This document shows positions 36,351 to 48,502 of a stretch of DNA of 64,000 nt, one piece after another; within the stretch, counting starts at the first letter, position 1; each line of letters begins with the position of its first letter. The notes beneath the pieces were generated by a model, which was not told the origin of the DNA, did not search any database, and saw nothing but the letters and a program-made list of their open reading frames with translations. The stretch comes from Coprinus comatus (taxonomy: Eukaryota > Basidiomycota > Agaricomycetes > Agaricales > Agaricaceae). The position numbers and the translations under genes were made by a program. The DNA is taken from NCBI GenBank assembly GCA_034638255.1, contig JAWPGT010000055.1, positions 86,271-150,270 on the forward strand. Direction: 5' to 3'.

Positions 36351-39300
36351 ATGCGTTCTCTCATCCTTCCAGGATTTCTACTCACCTGGTCGGTAGCAAC
36401 AGACGCCTACAAGTTTGCACCAGACAAGACTTCTACTGGCCGTTTTTTGCCGTACCCTCAACACCGTATTCCCGAGAGCCCAAATGTTGACAGTGTTGAT
36501 CTGTACGTAGTTTCTCTTATTTTTAAAAAGGCGTATTCTGACTATTATGTAGTCTAATAGGAAACGGAGGAGATACTCCCAATGGATCTGGAGGTATGAT
36601 TCCATCGACGGGTCCTCCATTCGCAATGACGCGTTGGGTTGCTCAAACCCAAGTCAACTACGTTTCTCAAACACCCTACAACGTCACTGGCAATGCCATT
36701 CATGGATTCCAGGCTACGCGTCAGCCAGCAATCTGGATGGGCGAGAGTGGGAGTGTCGCACTCGTTCCTGGCGTTGTAAGAAACGGTAATCCAGACCACA
36801 TTCAATACGAGTTCACCAAACGCGGACTTCCGTTTGACCCCGCAAACAAACCTCGAGGACAGGAGATCATCAGCCCGTCTTATTATGCTGTCCAATTATC
36901 GGACAACAAGGGTGGTCAAATTCTGGCAGAACAGAGTTCCAGTATGTGCACTGTCACCTTGGTCTTGTTCAATGTTCTGATCAATTTATACAACCAGCCT
37001 CGCGTGTTGGTCATTTCCGCTTCACCTTCGACGTGACAGACGATAAACATCACCCCTATTTCTATCTCGACGTTACCCGTCCTTCTATCATCACTTCCGA
37101 CCCCACCAACATTACTTGGCCATCCGGCTTCGTTGCAATCTCACCCGCCTCCAGGGAAATCTGCGGTTATTCAACCGAACGACAAGACTCTATTATTACA
37201 CCCGTTTCCTCTCAAGAAAACGCTTCTGGGTTCAAAGGTTTCTTCTGTGCTCGTTTTAATGTTCCTTTCAAATCACATGGTGTCAATATGGCTGGAGCTA
37301 TCCTTCGAGATGTTAAATCTGCTGAAGGCGGTGGAATTGGAGCTTATGTATTTTTCCCTCCCGGTCCAAAAGCAACGCGAGTTGTTGTCGGTGTTCGTAT
37401 CGGCACTTCATTCATTTCTATTGAACACGCAAGACAAAACATCGACGCAGAAATACCTGACATCGATCCCGATATTATGGATTCCCATGGGCTACTAGTT
37501 GGTACCCTCGAACATACTGCTGCATCAGCTAGAGCCCAATGGGAAGAGAAATTGGGTAGGGTTCGAGTTGAAGGTGCTTCGGATGCCGAGAAAGAGATTT
37601 TCTATACTGCGATCGCTCATACACTTCAATATCCAAGCGAACAAGATGAGCGAGGAAAATACTATTCGGGTTACGATAACAAAGTACATGATTTGGAAAA
37701 AGATCAAAAGTCTTATACTGGTTATTCTATATGGGATACTTTCCGTGCTGCTTGGGCATGGCAAATTATCTTTGCCCCAGAACGTGTACCAGGCTTCATC
37801 AACAGCATGTTGGCTGATTACAAACAAGTGCGTGGATCCTTTTTTTCCCTACGTACCCCTATTAAATATCTAATCAACCCATGCAGAGTGGTTGGTTACC
37901 AATGTGGAAAAACATTGTGGAGACGAATATTATGGTTGGTACACATGCGGATTCTCTCATCGCAGAGGCTGTTCGGAAGGGTGTTACCGGTTTCGATCGT
38001 GATCTTGCATGGGAAGCTGTTTGGAAAGATGCAGTTATCCCTCCTATGGAAGACCCTATGACCGAATACGCAGACAGACAAGAGGTGAGCTTCTCAAAAA
38101 TGAATACATCAAATTGTTGAGATTAATTAAGATGTTGTTTATAGAACGTCGATTATGAAGTACGAGCTGGACTTTCCTCATCATACAATGACTTGGACAA
38201 AGGTTGGGTTGCGGATGATCTCCATTCTGAGAGTGCTTCAAGAACCCTTGACTATGCTTGTAAGCGTAAATTCTGAACTTTTCATCTTAGCCACAAACGC
38301 TCATTAATCATTGATTTTGGTAGATGATGACTACGCTGCATACACCTTTGCGAAAGCCCTTGGAAAGGATTATGAGGCTGGTTACCTACTCGAACGTTCC
38401 AAGAAGGCACCCTTTACCCTTTGGAATGAAAAGACTGGGTTCTTCGAAGCAAGGAACTCTGACGGAGGCTGGGCTGGAGAAGATCGTGGCTGGACTGAAG
38501 GTATGTCTTGTCTTGTCTTCGGTTTTTCTGTAAAGGTGACTAATGTGAATTAAAGGCGACAAATGGGCGTACTCTTTCGATGTTGTACATGATATTCCTA
38601 CTTTGATTGAGAAACGAGGGGGTAAAGCTGCCTTCGTGAAGAGTTTGGAAGAGCATTTCAATGGTGGTCATAATGATCATACCAATGAAGTCAGTGTTAA
38701 TTCTAATCATAAAAAACACACGACTAATGCGCTTAATAGCCCTCTCATCACATCCCTTATCTATATTCACTTTCAGGAGCTGCATACAAGACCCAAGAAC
38801 GTGTTCGTGATATCGCTAAAAAGGAATACAGTAATACTCCTACCGGTCTATCAGGGGTATGTAAACTTTGTACCTCAGGGGTACATTTGCTAACATTCAT
38901 TACTAGAACGAAGATTGTGGTCAGATGAGCGCATGGTACCTTTTCAGTGCCCTAGGATTCTACCCCGTAAACCCTGTTTCAGGCGAATACGTTGTTGGCT
39001 CGTAAGTTCCCCTTCATTTCATCACAGAATGAATTACTTATATTATTAAATCGCAGACCCCTCTTCAACCGCATTGACATAATGCTGCCACCACCCCCAG
39101 GAACTCGTCAACAGCGAAAACTCTCTGTAATTTCAATGGGAGCAACAATGCTTCCTTACGTCAAATCTGTCGAAATCAATGGCGTTAAACTTAAAAAACC
39201 AGTTATCACACATGAACAGATTGTTAGTGGAGGAACTATTGTTTTCCATATGAGTGATAAGGTTGAAGAGTTTGGAAATGATCCGGAGGTTTTGAAGGAG

Positions 39301-39491
39301 TTGGGCGTTGAGATTGGATCGGTATGTTGTATTTTCACTTTTCCCCCGTCTCGATGAATGACTGTTTTTCTCGTGTGGATTAGAAACCTGGAAAGGCTAA
39401 GGCAACCGCTACGGGCTCAAAAACGCATCATACTAGAACTTCTGCTACACCTACCAAGATACCTTTGCAACCCCTCCACGAGGAACTGTGA
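36351..39491 (+). CDS. GH92 alpha-1,2-mannosidase, secreted, copy B
   Basis: Same family as the gene at 28420-31740 but on the opposite strand. The start at 36351 gives a signal peptide (MRSLILPGFLLTWSVATDA). Landmarks are GGMIPSTGPPFAMTRW, HGFQATRQPAIWMGESG, GYSTERQDSIITP, GTSFISIEHARQNID, GASDAEKEIFYTAIAHTLQ, SYTGYSIWDTFRAAWAWQ, GWLPMWKNIVETNIMVGTH, EARNSDGGWAGEDRGWTEG and FNGGHNDHTNE. The last motif is spliced to PSHHIPYLYSLSG with the family's NEPSHH calcium/substrate motif. The C-terminal beta-domain has FNRIDIMLPPPPG and VFHMSDKVEEFGNDPEVLKEL, then a Thr/Lys-rich tail ending HEEL. Introns are short and canonical (for example near 37828-37886, 38085-38143 and 38266-38323). Probable role: alpha-mannan or glycoprotein N-glycan degradation. 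Confidence 0.9.
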
Positions 39492-39820
39492 TTCATGACC
39501 CACTCGTTTACTTGTTTGTTATGCTTGTAGGAAGACAAAAATGTATTATTATTTATTTTGTTTGAATTCTGCTTATATGCGCAATAAGGCAAACTTGAGT
39601 CCAACATGTACATTTCAAAGAATTTAAAGAAAACCAAAAGTGGTTCTCTCCGCGTGAGATTCCTTATCAATTAAGGTTTGGCGCTCAATTGGCGCTACAC
39701 TATTCGAAGGTTTACGGCAAAGCGGTGTTCGCCGACTGGCGTGCACCATTCGTTTTAGCTACTTTTTCCTACGACAATGACGCCGTCTTATTCCCTTTCC
39801 CTTACCCTACTTACCATACT

Positions 39821-42208
39821 ATGAGTTGGCTGAATTCCTGGGATGGGATTTTTGCCCTCAGTACTGTAATACTCGCTATTTATCTCTACACTCAGTCCCG
39901 TCGTCAACGAAGCCCCTATCCTTTACCTCCTGGTCCAAAGAAATTACCATTATTGGGGAATGTGTTCCAGATTCCTGCTGAATATGCTTGGAAGACTTAT
40001 GCGGAATGGGCAAAGAAATATGGTATGTTGGATTTTATTCATTAATAGAACTCAGAGTATATCAGCAGTTTGGAGAATTGATTTTTACTACATAGATTCA
40101 AGTATTATACATCTCAACGCCATGGGGCAATCCATTCTAATCTTGAACTCGTATGATGATGCTAAAGAGCTTTTGGAGAAGAGGTCAGCAATATATTCAA
40201 GTCGGTGAGTTGTATCTCCAATACAAACGTACGACTGTAAATTGACTCAACTTCTACTGCTAGTCCTACTTCAGTTATGTTGTCCGAGTTGTATGTGTCA
40301 CCCCTCTTTATTATTTCTCGAGATCGTTTTCTTTGTTAACATCGGGATTATGATATAGGTCTGGTTTTGGTTTTCAGTTTGGGCTTATGCCCTATGGAGA
40401 ACCTTGGCGCGTTCGTCGACGATTATTCAAGAAATATTTTAATCCATCCAATGCCATTATTCATCATATCCAAGAAGAAAAATATATCCATCGACTTTTA
40501 TTTCAATTATTGGAGAGACCCAATGGCTTTTCCGAATCCATTCAACAGTACGTTATTTACTTTGTGGTTTTTCTTGCCCGTCAGGTTGATCCGGTTTGAT
40601 ATTTCTGTGACCCTTCCAGTATGACTGGCTCAATATCCATCTCAATGACTTATGGAGTTGACATTCTTCAACATAATGACCCAAACATTAATGTTGCTCA
40701 ACATGCTGGTAAAGTTGTAGGAGATTTATTGTCTTCAGGTCCACGTATTGTAGATATGATTCCATTTCTTAAACATCTTCCCATATGGTTCCCTGGTGCA
40801 ACGTTTCAAAAGGCGGCACAGAAATCTAGAGAGCATGCTGGGAGATTGAAAGACGATATTTTCACAGAAGCACAGAAAAAATGGGTTCGTGTTTCATTGC
40901 TTGTCAACCATTGATTATTTCTTATGTTAACAATGGTATTCCGTAGACACATAGAGAAGCACCCAATCCTTCCTTCGTATCTCTATGCTTGGAGAATGTA
41001 CAAGGTACTATGACCGGAGAGGAGCTTGATATTTGTAAAGATGTAGCAGGGAATGTTTACATGGGTATGTTCAAAAATCATTTTAGCATTTGAAGCGCCA
41101 CAGGTGACAGTACTATATCGGATCGCTGACAACATAGGTTATTTTATCCATGACAGCTGCAACTGATTCAACATCCGCCGCTATTCGAACCTTCTTCCTT
41201 GCCATGATTTGCTTCCCAGATGTCCAACGACGTGCACAACACGAACTGGATGGTGTATTGGACGATCGATTACCGACTCACTCGGACTTGTCATCGTTAC
41301 CTTACATTTCAGCGATAGTAAAGGAGGTTTTAAGGTAAGCACTAGTCTTACTAGCCACTGCCAACCCACTGGCATATCCGCGGCAGCTAGTATATCGTAA
41401 CTTACAAACCCTGAACAGATGGAAAGCAATTGTTCCTGCAGGTACGGATCCTTTTTAAACCCGAACTTGACTCAGAACTATGTACTGAGCGTCTTTATAC
41501 AACCATTCAATTCATAGGTGTTGCTCATCTGTCAACTGCACCGGATATATATAAAGGTTACTTCATTCCAGAAAAAACTATCGTGATACCAAACGCTTGG
41601 TATGTCGATTTCCTAGCAAACCTCGTTGCGGGATTTATAGTCTTCCTCCTATTTTGACGCTCAAGAAGTCTGTGACATGATATACTGACATCGGCTATTT
41701 TTTGTTTTATTAAAAAAAGGGCAATGTTAAGAAACGAGGCCGACTATCCGGACTACGATCGATTTAAACCCGAACGTTATCTTGATGATGAAGGAAGACT
41801 TGGAGCAGATGGCGGAATGAGGGATCCCGCGGATATTACCTTTGGTTTTGGACGAAGGTATGGAACCAAATTCCTTTGTTTTAACCACGCACTGAAAAAA
41901 AAAATAGAACTTGCCCAGGTGCTCATATCGCACAATCTGTTATATGGTTGACGATTGCGTCAATTCTTACAGTATTCAATATTGAAAAAGCAGTCGATAT
42001 CAATGGTATACCCTTTGAACCTGATTGTGAATTCACCTCTTCAGCTATCTCGTGAGTCCATACTACATGAATTGATATTGCACAAAATCTGAAGGTTTAT
42101 AAAATTAGGCAACCACCACCATTCAAATGTACACTTAAACCTAGATCAGCAGATGCAGTTCTGATGATTCAGGAAGTTATGGAATTGGCTACGTTGTCGG
42201 AGGAATGA
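39821..42208 (+). CDS. Cytochrome P450 monooxygenase, OrdA-like (CYP64-type) group
   Basis: Start at 39821 (MSWLNSWDGIFALSTV) with an N-terminal membrane helix and the proline hinge YPLPPGPKKLPLLGN. Exons join through about twelve introns. Landmarks are the C-helix (YGEPWRVRRRLFKKYFNP) and an I-helix reading VYMAATDSTSAAIRTFFLAM; the first Gly of the usual A-G-x-D/E-T is replaced by Ala-Ala-Thr. Then come the K-helix EVLR, PERYLDDEGR, and the heme loop FGFGRR-TCPGAHIA. An intron splits the RR-T join, with the acceptor just before ACTTGCCCAGG. The group is common in Agaricomycetes and oxidises aromatic or polyketide-like compounds; the true substrate is unknown. The gene is complete, ending LATLSEE at 42208. 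Confidence 0.87.
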
Positions 42209-42365
42209 ATGGGTGGTGATAATGCTTTTTTCTGGTGAATATTTTCGAAATGATCAGTATACATCTCTATAATCGACAAGGCTCAGCAATCGTAACCTAT
42301 ATAATACGACAACTAGATTCAAGTTGTTCTAATAGATATCACGAATAAATACCAAAAAAAAAACC

Positions 42366-43816
42366 TCATGCACAAGTTGAATTCTTGACAAACCATTTAC
42401 CAGTAACACCATCTTTCAACTATGTGATGGGATATTTGTAAGAAGGGAGACTAAGCATTGAGGGTAGCATTGATATATTCACCTTCTCACAATGTGAGGG
42501 AACAGATAATCGTTCGCCATTAACACGATGTCTCAAAGGTGTCGTCGAACACATAATTTGCCAATTGTCTTCTCCATTGAACCCTTCAAGACGAGCGGAA
42601 AGTTCCTACATCATATATGTTAGGAGGAAGGGCCGGGTGGATTAAAAGAGACTCACACGATCTCCAGTTACTTCTCTACAACCCTATATTCAAAGATTAA
42701 TACTCGAGTTGAAAAGGAAATGAATTTTGTTTGGACAATACGTACCTCATCCGCAAAGTTAACCCAGTACGTTTCACAAGCTGGCTCATTGAAATTTACG
42801 ACCCAATGAGCCCATATCCCACCCCAGATACCCTTTAAACAATCATGAATTCAGAAAATAGACAGGCAAAGAGACGATAGACGTACCAAATCCTCACAGA
42901 AAGTAGGTACCATCTCTATTCCATGTATCTCCGCAGTGGCATTTCTACAATTCTCTAAACCAATAGAACCACGACCTGCACCAACTGATTTTGCTGTATA
43001 TTCTCGTGTTTTATATCGTAAACAATGTTCACTCTTCTTCATATTCTCCCAAGATAATGGTATTGGTGATAGAGATAGAAGTTCTTGTTGATCCTGTTCC
43101 CGTTCCAAATGACGTGAAGCAATTAAACTAAATCTCGGAGTCGCATTCGTATAGTACCCATTCGACCAACTAGAGAACGTAAATGGAAAACTCAGACCAC
43201 TCGACATTATATCAATCACTCCTCCAGCTGTCCCACCACTAATAATAATCCCAAGCGGAAACAACCAAACCATAATAATACAAAGTAAACCAATGTACGT
43301 TCCAGACATTGATTTGAAACCTTCATCATCATATCTTTGTGACCTGAAAGACATTGCTGTAGGGGATAAAGTATGAACACGAGTGGTCGGAAGAAGAGGA
43401 CGTGTAGGATCATAACAGATTGATGGGTATTTGGTCGTAGTGGTAGTACTAGGGGTAATGGTGGTAGAAGTGTCGTTACTTTCGTTTTCGTTGCTAGGGA
43501 ATGAAGGATTGGGATTAAACTGGTGCTGATGATCGAGTGTTAAACTTTGTTTATCGTTAGAAGATGGTTCCTTTTTACGAGAATGTGTGAAGAAGATACG
43601 TTTATAATGACTTACTCGACGTGGTTTGGAGTCTCGTAATGAGGAGAGTCGTTTTCATAATTGTAGTAACTGGATTTACGGCAAGGTAAGGTGTTGCTAC
43701 TGGAGTGGTGTAAGAAAGATGATGGCGAATTGAGGTTTTGAATATTGAAGACCAACTTACCGGGCTCGAGCATCAGCGGCACATCCAGATGTCGTTGTTG
43801 CTCTATGGATTGCCAT
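42366..43816 (-). CDS. Fungal membrane protein of unknown function
   Basis: The ATG at 43816 opens MAIHRATTTSGCAADARAR. Small exons then encode YYNYENDSPHYETPN and a basic/Ser-Thr-rich cytoplasmic segment (FFTHSRKKEPSSND; a run of Thr near 43440). One strong helix follows (TYIGLLCIIMVWLFPLGIII), and then a luminal or extracellular domain with several Cys and Trp: CEDL-GIWGGIWAHWVVNFNEPACETYWVNF, then a GCREVTGD exon, LEGFNGEDNWQIMCSTTPLRH, and the ending VKNSTCA at 42366. It has the shape of a type II single-pass protein. The Cys-rich outer part may carry disulfides. I do not recognise the family; at least six introns are needed. It converges with the P450, with 157 bases between the stops. 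Confidence 0.6.
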
Positions 43817-46800
43817 GGCTAAACAAAACGTCAAGCGTTAAATAAGGCCCCTAAGACCTAAGAAACGTTAAAATGCGCGTAAATGAGTTAATGGTGCGGC
43901 CTGGCGAAGGTAGAGAGAAAGCTGAGGGATGACGAGAGAGTGGAAGCTTTGTTAAAAGAGAAAGTTTTAGTTCCTGGTCCCTTTCATAGTTGTGTCCAGA
44001 GAGGTGGGAGGGATACAGAAAAAGAAAACCTGTAGGCTGTCGACAGATAAGCCTATGAGAGAGAAGACTGATAGAATTGGGATTCCTCGAGGGTTATGCC
44101 CTTAATGATTCCGGCATAACCCAGCCAACTGCGATTGAACGGGGAAGGTAAAGTGAATGCTGTAATATAATTCAATTGCGCACGTTTGATTGTCGGTGCC
44201 CACCACATTTAGAACACGTTGAAAAGTTGCTTAGGCCTGGCTTATATCTAAACATACTCAGGGTCACGTGGGCACGGGAGACTGACCGCAACTTTTGACC
44301 TTCCTCATATTCTCCGTAATCGGCAAATCGGCAGGAATATGCCCAGTACCCAAGAAGAGGAAGCTTAAACAAGAAAGGCGCGATTTTCATATCAAGCCGA
44401 ATAAGTATGGCTTCCTATCATAAGGCTCAAAGCTCGGTATAGTAAACAATTCTTGGGAGTCGGCAGGCAGCGAGGCCAACGTTGAACAACGGTTGTAGCA
44501 TGATCACCATAGTGTGATGTTGACTGTGCATGGAATGGAATCAAGAGTCTATGAAAAGCGGGTGTCTTCCACTCTTCCCTTTTATTATATACCTACAGCA
44601 AAGCGGACCAGACCTCGCGGCGTTAATACATAAGTACATGTCATCGTCCCATAAATAGTGTAACGCAGACATATATGGGCGAACATTCACAGCTACTATG
44701 AGGTTACTTCAACTCTGCCGTAAAAATCTGCGTGCGTAGTGAGTAGTCTCATGTTACTAGTCGAGAAGAAATGCATCCGCTGATTGATTTAACTCAATGT
44801 TGGAAGTGGAACGTTGTGCTGTACCTTCATTGTACACGCTTGCGAAGTCCCAATTGTATAAACGTATGAGTCACATTAGATAAAGCTGTATAATGAGACT
44901 GTTATCGCGGTGTTGATATACATTACAAGTAATAACTGAGTTTTAAGCAGTAGTATTAACATGAGTTCGAGCTGAAGGCAAGTAGCTTCGAGAACCAAGG
45001 ACCTAGTACATGGTGGAGCATGATGTTGATGAGTTAACTTGGGAGTGCACTGTGAACGATGCCGCTTTGGAAAGTCATTCAAGAAAGGCTAGACTCTTCC
45101 AATGCACTCCAGACGCATGTAGCAATCATAAAATCTTACTGAGAACTCCGTGGAAGGAGGAAGAGAAGAGGTGTGGGGACTCTAAGCCTCATTTTACCTA
45201 GTGTTACTCTACATAGTAAAAGACCTTCATACTATAAAGTGAAAGTGTGCCAATGAAGTTCCCCGGATGTTGAGTATTAATTTATTGGAGCGTAACTTTC
45301 TTAGGTTTATATTATAAAGTATTCCTTACTAATGTACTAATGTAGGGTTGTTCACTCTTTGTTATTGTACATTTACTATTTAACTGCCTTCAAGGTGTTC
45401 GGGCTCTTCGTGGAGATACTAAGGCGTTTCTTCCATGATGTCGTTTATTATAAATGTGAAGAGAAGACGTCCGTAAAAGCAAGCTCAGTAAGCTTTACGG
45501 ACTTGGAAGCGGGAATTTACAATGGAGGTGGGAAATTGTCCTACTGCAAACATATTACCCCCAGAAAGTCCGGAGAAACGGAAGCCGCTTTTGTTACATA
45601 CCATGCTAAATATTAATAATTCGACTATTCTCGCACATTGGCAGACCAAATTGCACGGCAAATTTCAAACGGCTATCTTGCTGCATTAAGTCGTTGAGAG
45701 AATTTAATGAGATTCGCTTAGTATCACTTCTAAAGGAATCTTACTGGCAATATATGTATACTTATTTATGTAAATGGTCCCCAAATCACGAAAATAGTTT
45801 CTATAGTCTAAAATTAAACTTTACGTGAAATTGTTCTGGTATGAATTGTGGGTGGAGAAATTATTTGTTACTAGTAAGAATGTGCTTTTCAAAATTTCAT
45901 CTGAATCTCACATTTTTAACCTATTTTCGAAGATGAGTAACTTGCGTGAAAGTCGTGTCCAAAGAACCAGTACCTGATACATTGATTTTATGAGCATTAT
46001 CCCTTCGTACAAGAAATAGAACTACGCACAGACTTCTTTACCGAGTGTCCAACAATATCGTGCGGTATTGGCACCAACCCCCCTCAATATTATCATATAT
46101 AGACTCCAAACCACTACGAATTCGTTTCTACTCCGTGCTTTGCCCATGGGAAGGGAACATAAAGTACTTAGTAAAAGGCGATGTAGCACTGGGTACTACT
46201 ATAAAGACGCTTGAATGCATTTTGACTTCTGGTGTGGCAATTCGGAGAATTGAAGTACAACAGTTAGCTTTAAAAATTTGTTAGATTACTACGTTTACAA
46301 TTCAGAGGCTAGTGATATATGTACTCCGGAGTCCGCATTAGAACAATCCGTCAATTTTTCAATTAGCCTGCTCTTTTTTTTGCCTTTCTGGGAGATATTA
46401 GAATACTACAATTCAATTATACCTAGTAGCATGAATGGATACCCGTAGGCTGTAGATATCGGCTATATACACTAATCAATAAAGATGTGCATGGTCTTGA
46501 ATTATAATTATACCTAGGCCAATACAATACACGTTTTATTTGAATCAATCACTAAATTAATATTGACCGTACTACTCAGTCTCAAGCGTTTTCTTCTACT
46601 ACAATAGATTATACCAATATATGTTGTACTTGGAGTTTTACTGATTTTTGTGATCAAATGAAATAGAACACAGAACAACTTCTTTTTACCAGGGTCCGTC
46701 CACGCACACTTTTTATCAATCTCGATTATTACCATGTATGTCAATACCAAAAAGAAAATACACCACAAATCGTTTATGATATTGATGTTCGAGTAACCTA

Positions 46801-48304
46801 GTACCAAACCTTCTCATAGTCGTTCTCTACTGATACATCTATGCACCTATATGAACGGAATACAACTAAATATGTCGTTGTCAGTTATATATATAGTCTT
46901 ACGGAACAGAGAACATTTGACTTTGACTTGACATATAAATATCAACATCTCTCCCTTCCCTCATGTCACTCGTTCTAGTGGCAGTTTCTAGCGCCCAGTG
47001 CCAAGGGATTCGGGAATGTGGCACTTGGTTTTGTTGTTTAACTTGATTGGAAACTTGATAAAGAAGCCGAATTTATACATAGTAAATAGATCATGTAGTT
47101 GAATTGAATGATAATATAGAAGATGGTTGATGTTCGGCTCTGAACATCTGCCAACCTTGGTTAAGGCTTCTTTGTACAGAGGTTCCGATATCGGCTACTA
47201 TGTAAGGGCTGTACTGTACATACATATATAGATTTATTACTATGCTGATCATAACTCATAAAAGTTGTTTGAATCATGTGAGGCGAGTATGATGTTGTGT
47301 TGCTTGTTGTTTTATGGGAATGTGGATATCGTACGAGGCGAGACAAACGGGAAAAACAAGAAGTTGTGTGTGATTTATGAAGAACGTTTGACGTTCAGCG
47401 TTCAATGCTATTGTTTCTTCTTTTTACATTAATTAACGGGTCGTAAGTATAATAAGGACGGTTTTTTTTTTATTGTTTTATTATTATTGGGGTTGTAACT
47501 ATAGGGATCGAAATGGTATTGTACTCGTTAATATCCAAGAAACCAGCGAACCAAAGTAGTGACAAAAAAAATCTACCGTTCATTAAACCAAAACGCCGTA
47601 ATTAATAACTGATTCCTAATCAACAAAGGACCAAGTGCATACCTGTCGGCTGTTTCAATAGCGATGACGTATGGTAAGTATAAAGAGAGTAGTACCAAGT
47701 ACTATAAGGTAGACGGACGTAGTAACGACGGTGGGGACGGAGACGGGGGACGGGAGACGGGATTTCAGTTTAGTTTAATCTACTCTGTGCCCCCTTGATC
47801 ACTGCGTACATGAACGCAAATCTTAGTTTGTTAATCAGGCCTATACCCCGAATCCGGGATGCGGAATCGCAGTACATCCGCGGGATGGTAAGATGATGAT
47901 GATAGATGTAACAAGGTAGATGAAAGATGAGACTAGGATAGGATCTGACACGTTACATGGTACTTGATAATGAGCATTCTATAGAGTCCGTGTTAGGCCG
48001 TGGCCGACGCTACAAGACCAGTTTGGGCTGAGATCAGAAGTTCTTTGTAGATTGTGGAAGGATGTTAACGGCCGGACCGACGTCAGGCTGAGAGTATATA
48101 AAGCTCAAGTGTAAGATTAAGAGCGGGATAGAGACCTTGTGACCGATGGTAATCCTCGGAGCACCGTCAAGTGAGGGAGGTTTAGTAATTACACGTGTTG
48201 ATTTTCTTGAGAGGGTGTTGGATGGATATATATAGAAGGTGGCGTGTTGTGTGTCGGAGTTTATAAGCGTCGGGAGGGCGGAACGAAAAGAGCGCCGGGT
48301 ATTT
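43817..48304. other. Large gene-free block, about 4.5 kb
   Basis: The longest gene-free stretch in the window. It is AT-rich with many short frames, none resembling a protein or joining by splicing. Local items are a CACGTG E-box near 44268, a TATATATATA run near 46890, and a purine-rich GGGGACGGAGACGGGG-like patch at about 47730-47762 made of GGGACGGAGAC-type near-repeats. It could be old transposon debris, a non-coding transcript, or an extended upstream region of the GATA-type gene. I cannot tell which. Confidence 0.45.
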
Positions 48305-48314
48305 CTATAAAAGG
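48305..48314 (+). promoter_or_regulatory. TATA-like box upstream of the GATA-type gene
   Basis: CTATAAAAGG lies about 190 bases upstream of the ATG at 48503. A CT-rich stretch before the ATG would fit a pyrimidine-rich leader. No ATG lies in the intervening frame-open sequence (it opens with TTG), which supports 48503 as the start. Confidence 0.4.
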
Positions 48315-48502
48315 ATAAAAGAAACAGGGCCACGAGGCGATTCGTTATAAGATGTTCTTTGCCGGGGTGTGTTCTCCCCCGTTCCCTCCGTCACTTGCCT
48401 GCTTTTGTGTGCGAAAAGTTTAGAGTTTTTACGGCCGGTGCCGAAATCTGGGGTCAATCATCCCTCTCTCTTCTCTTACTCCCATCCTCTCCCCGTCCCC
48501 TC

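Noticed and set aside
44172..44390. Minus-strand frame with several Cys (CSKCGG), considered as a zinc finger
   Set aside because: Only one CxxC pair, no partner, no exons that would extend it, and no start context.
48034..48333. Minus-strand open frame of about 99 codons upstream of the GATA-type gene
   Set aside because: No recognisable motif, composition not protein-like, and it lies over the TATA box and leader of the plus-strand gene.
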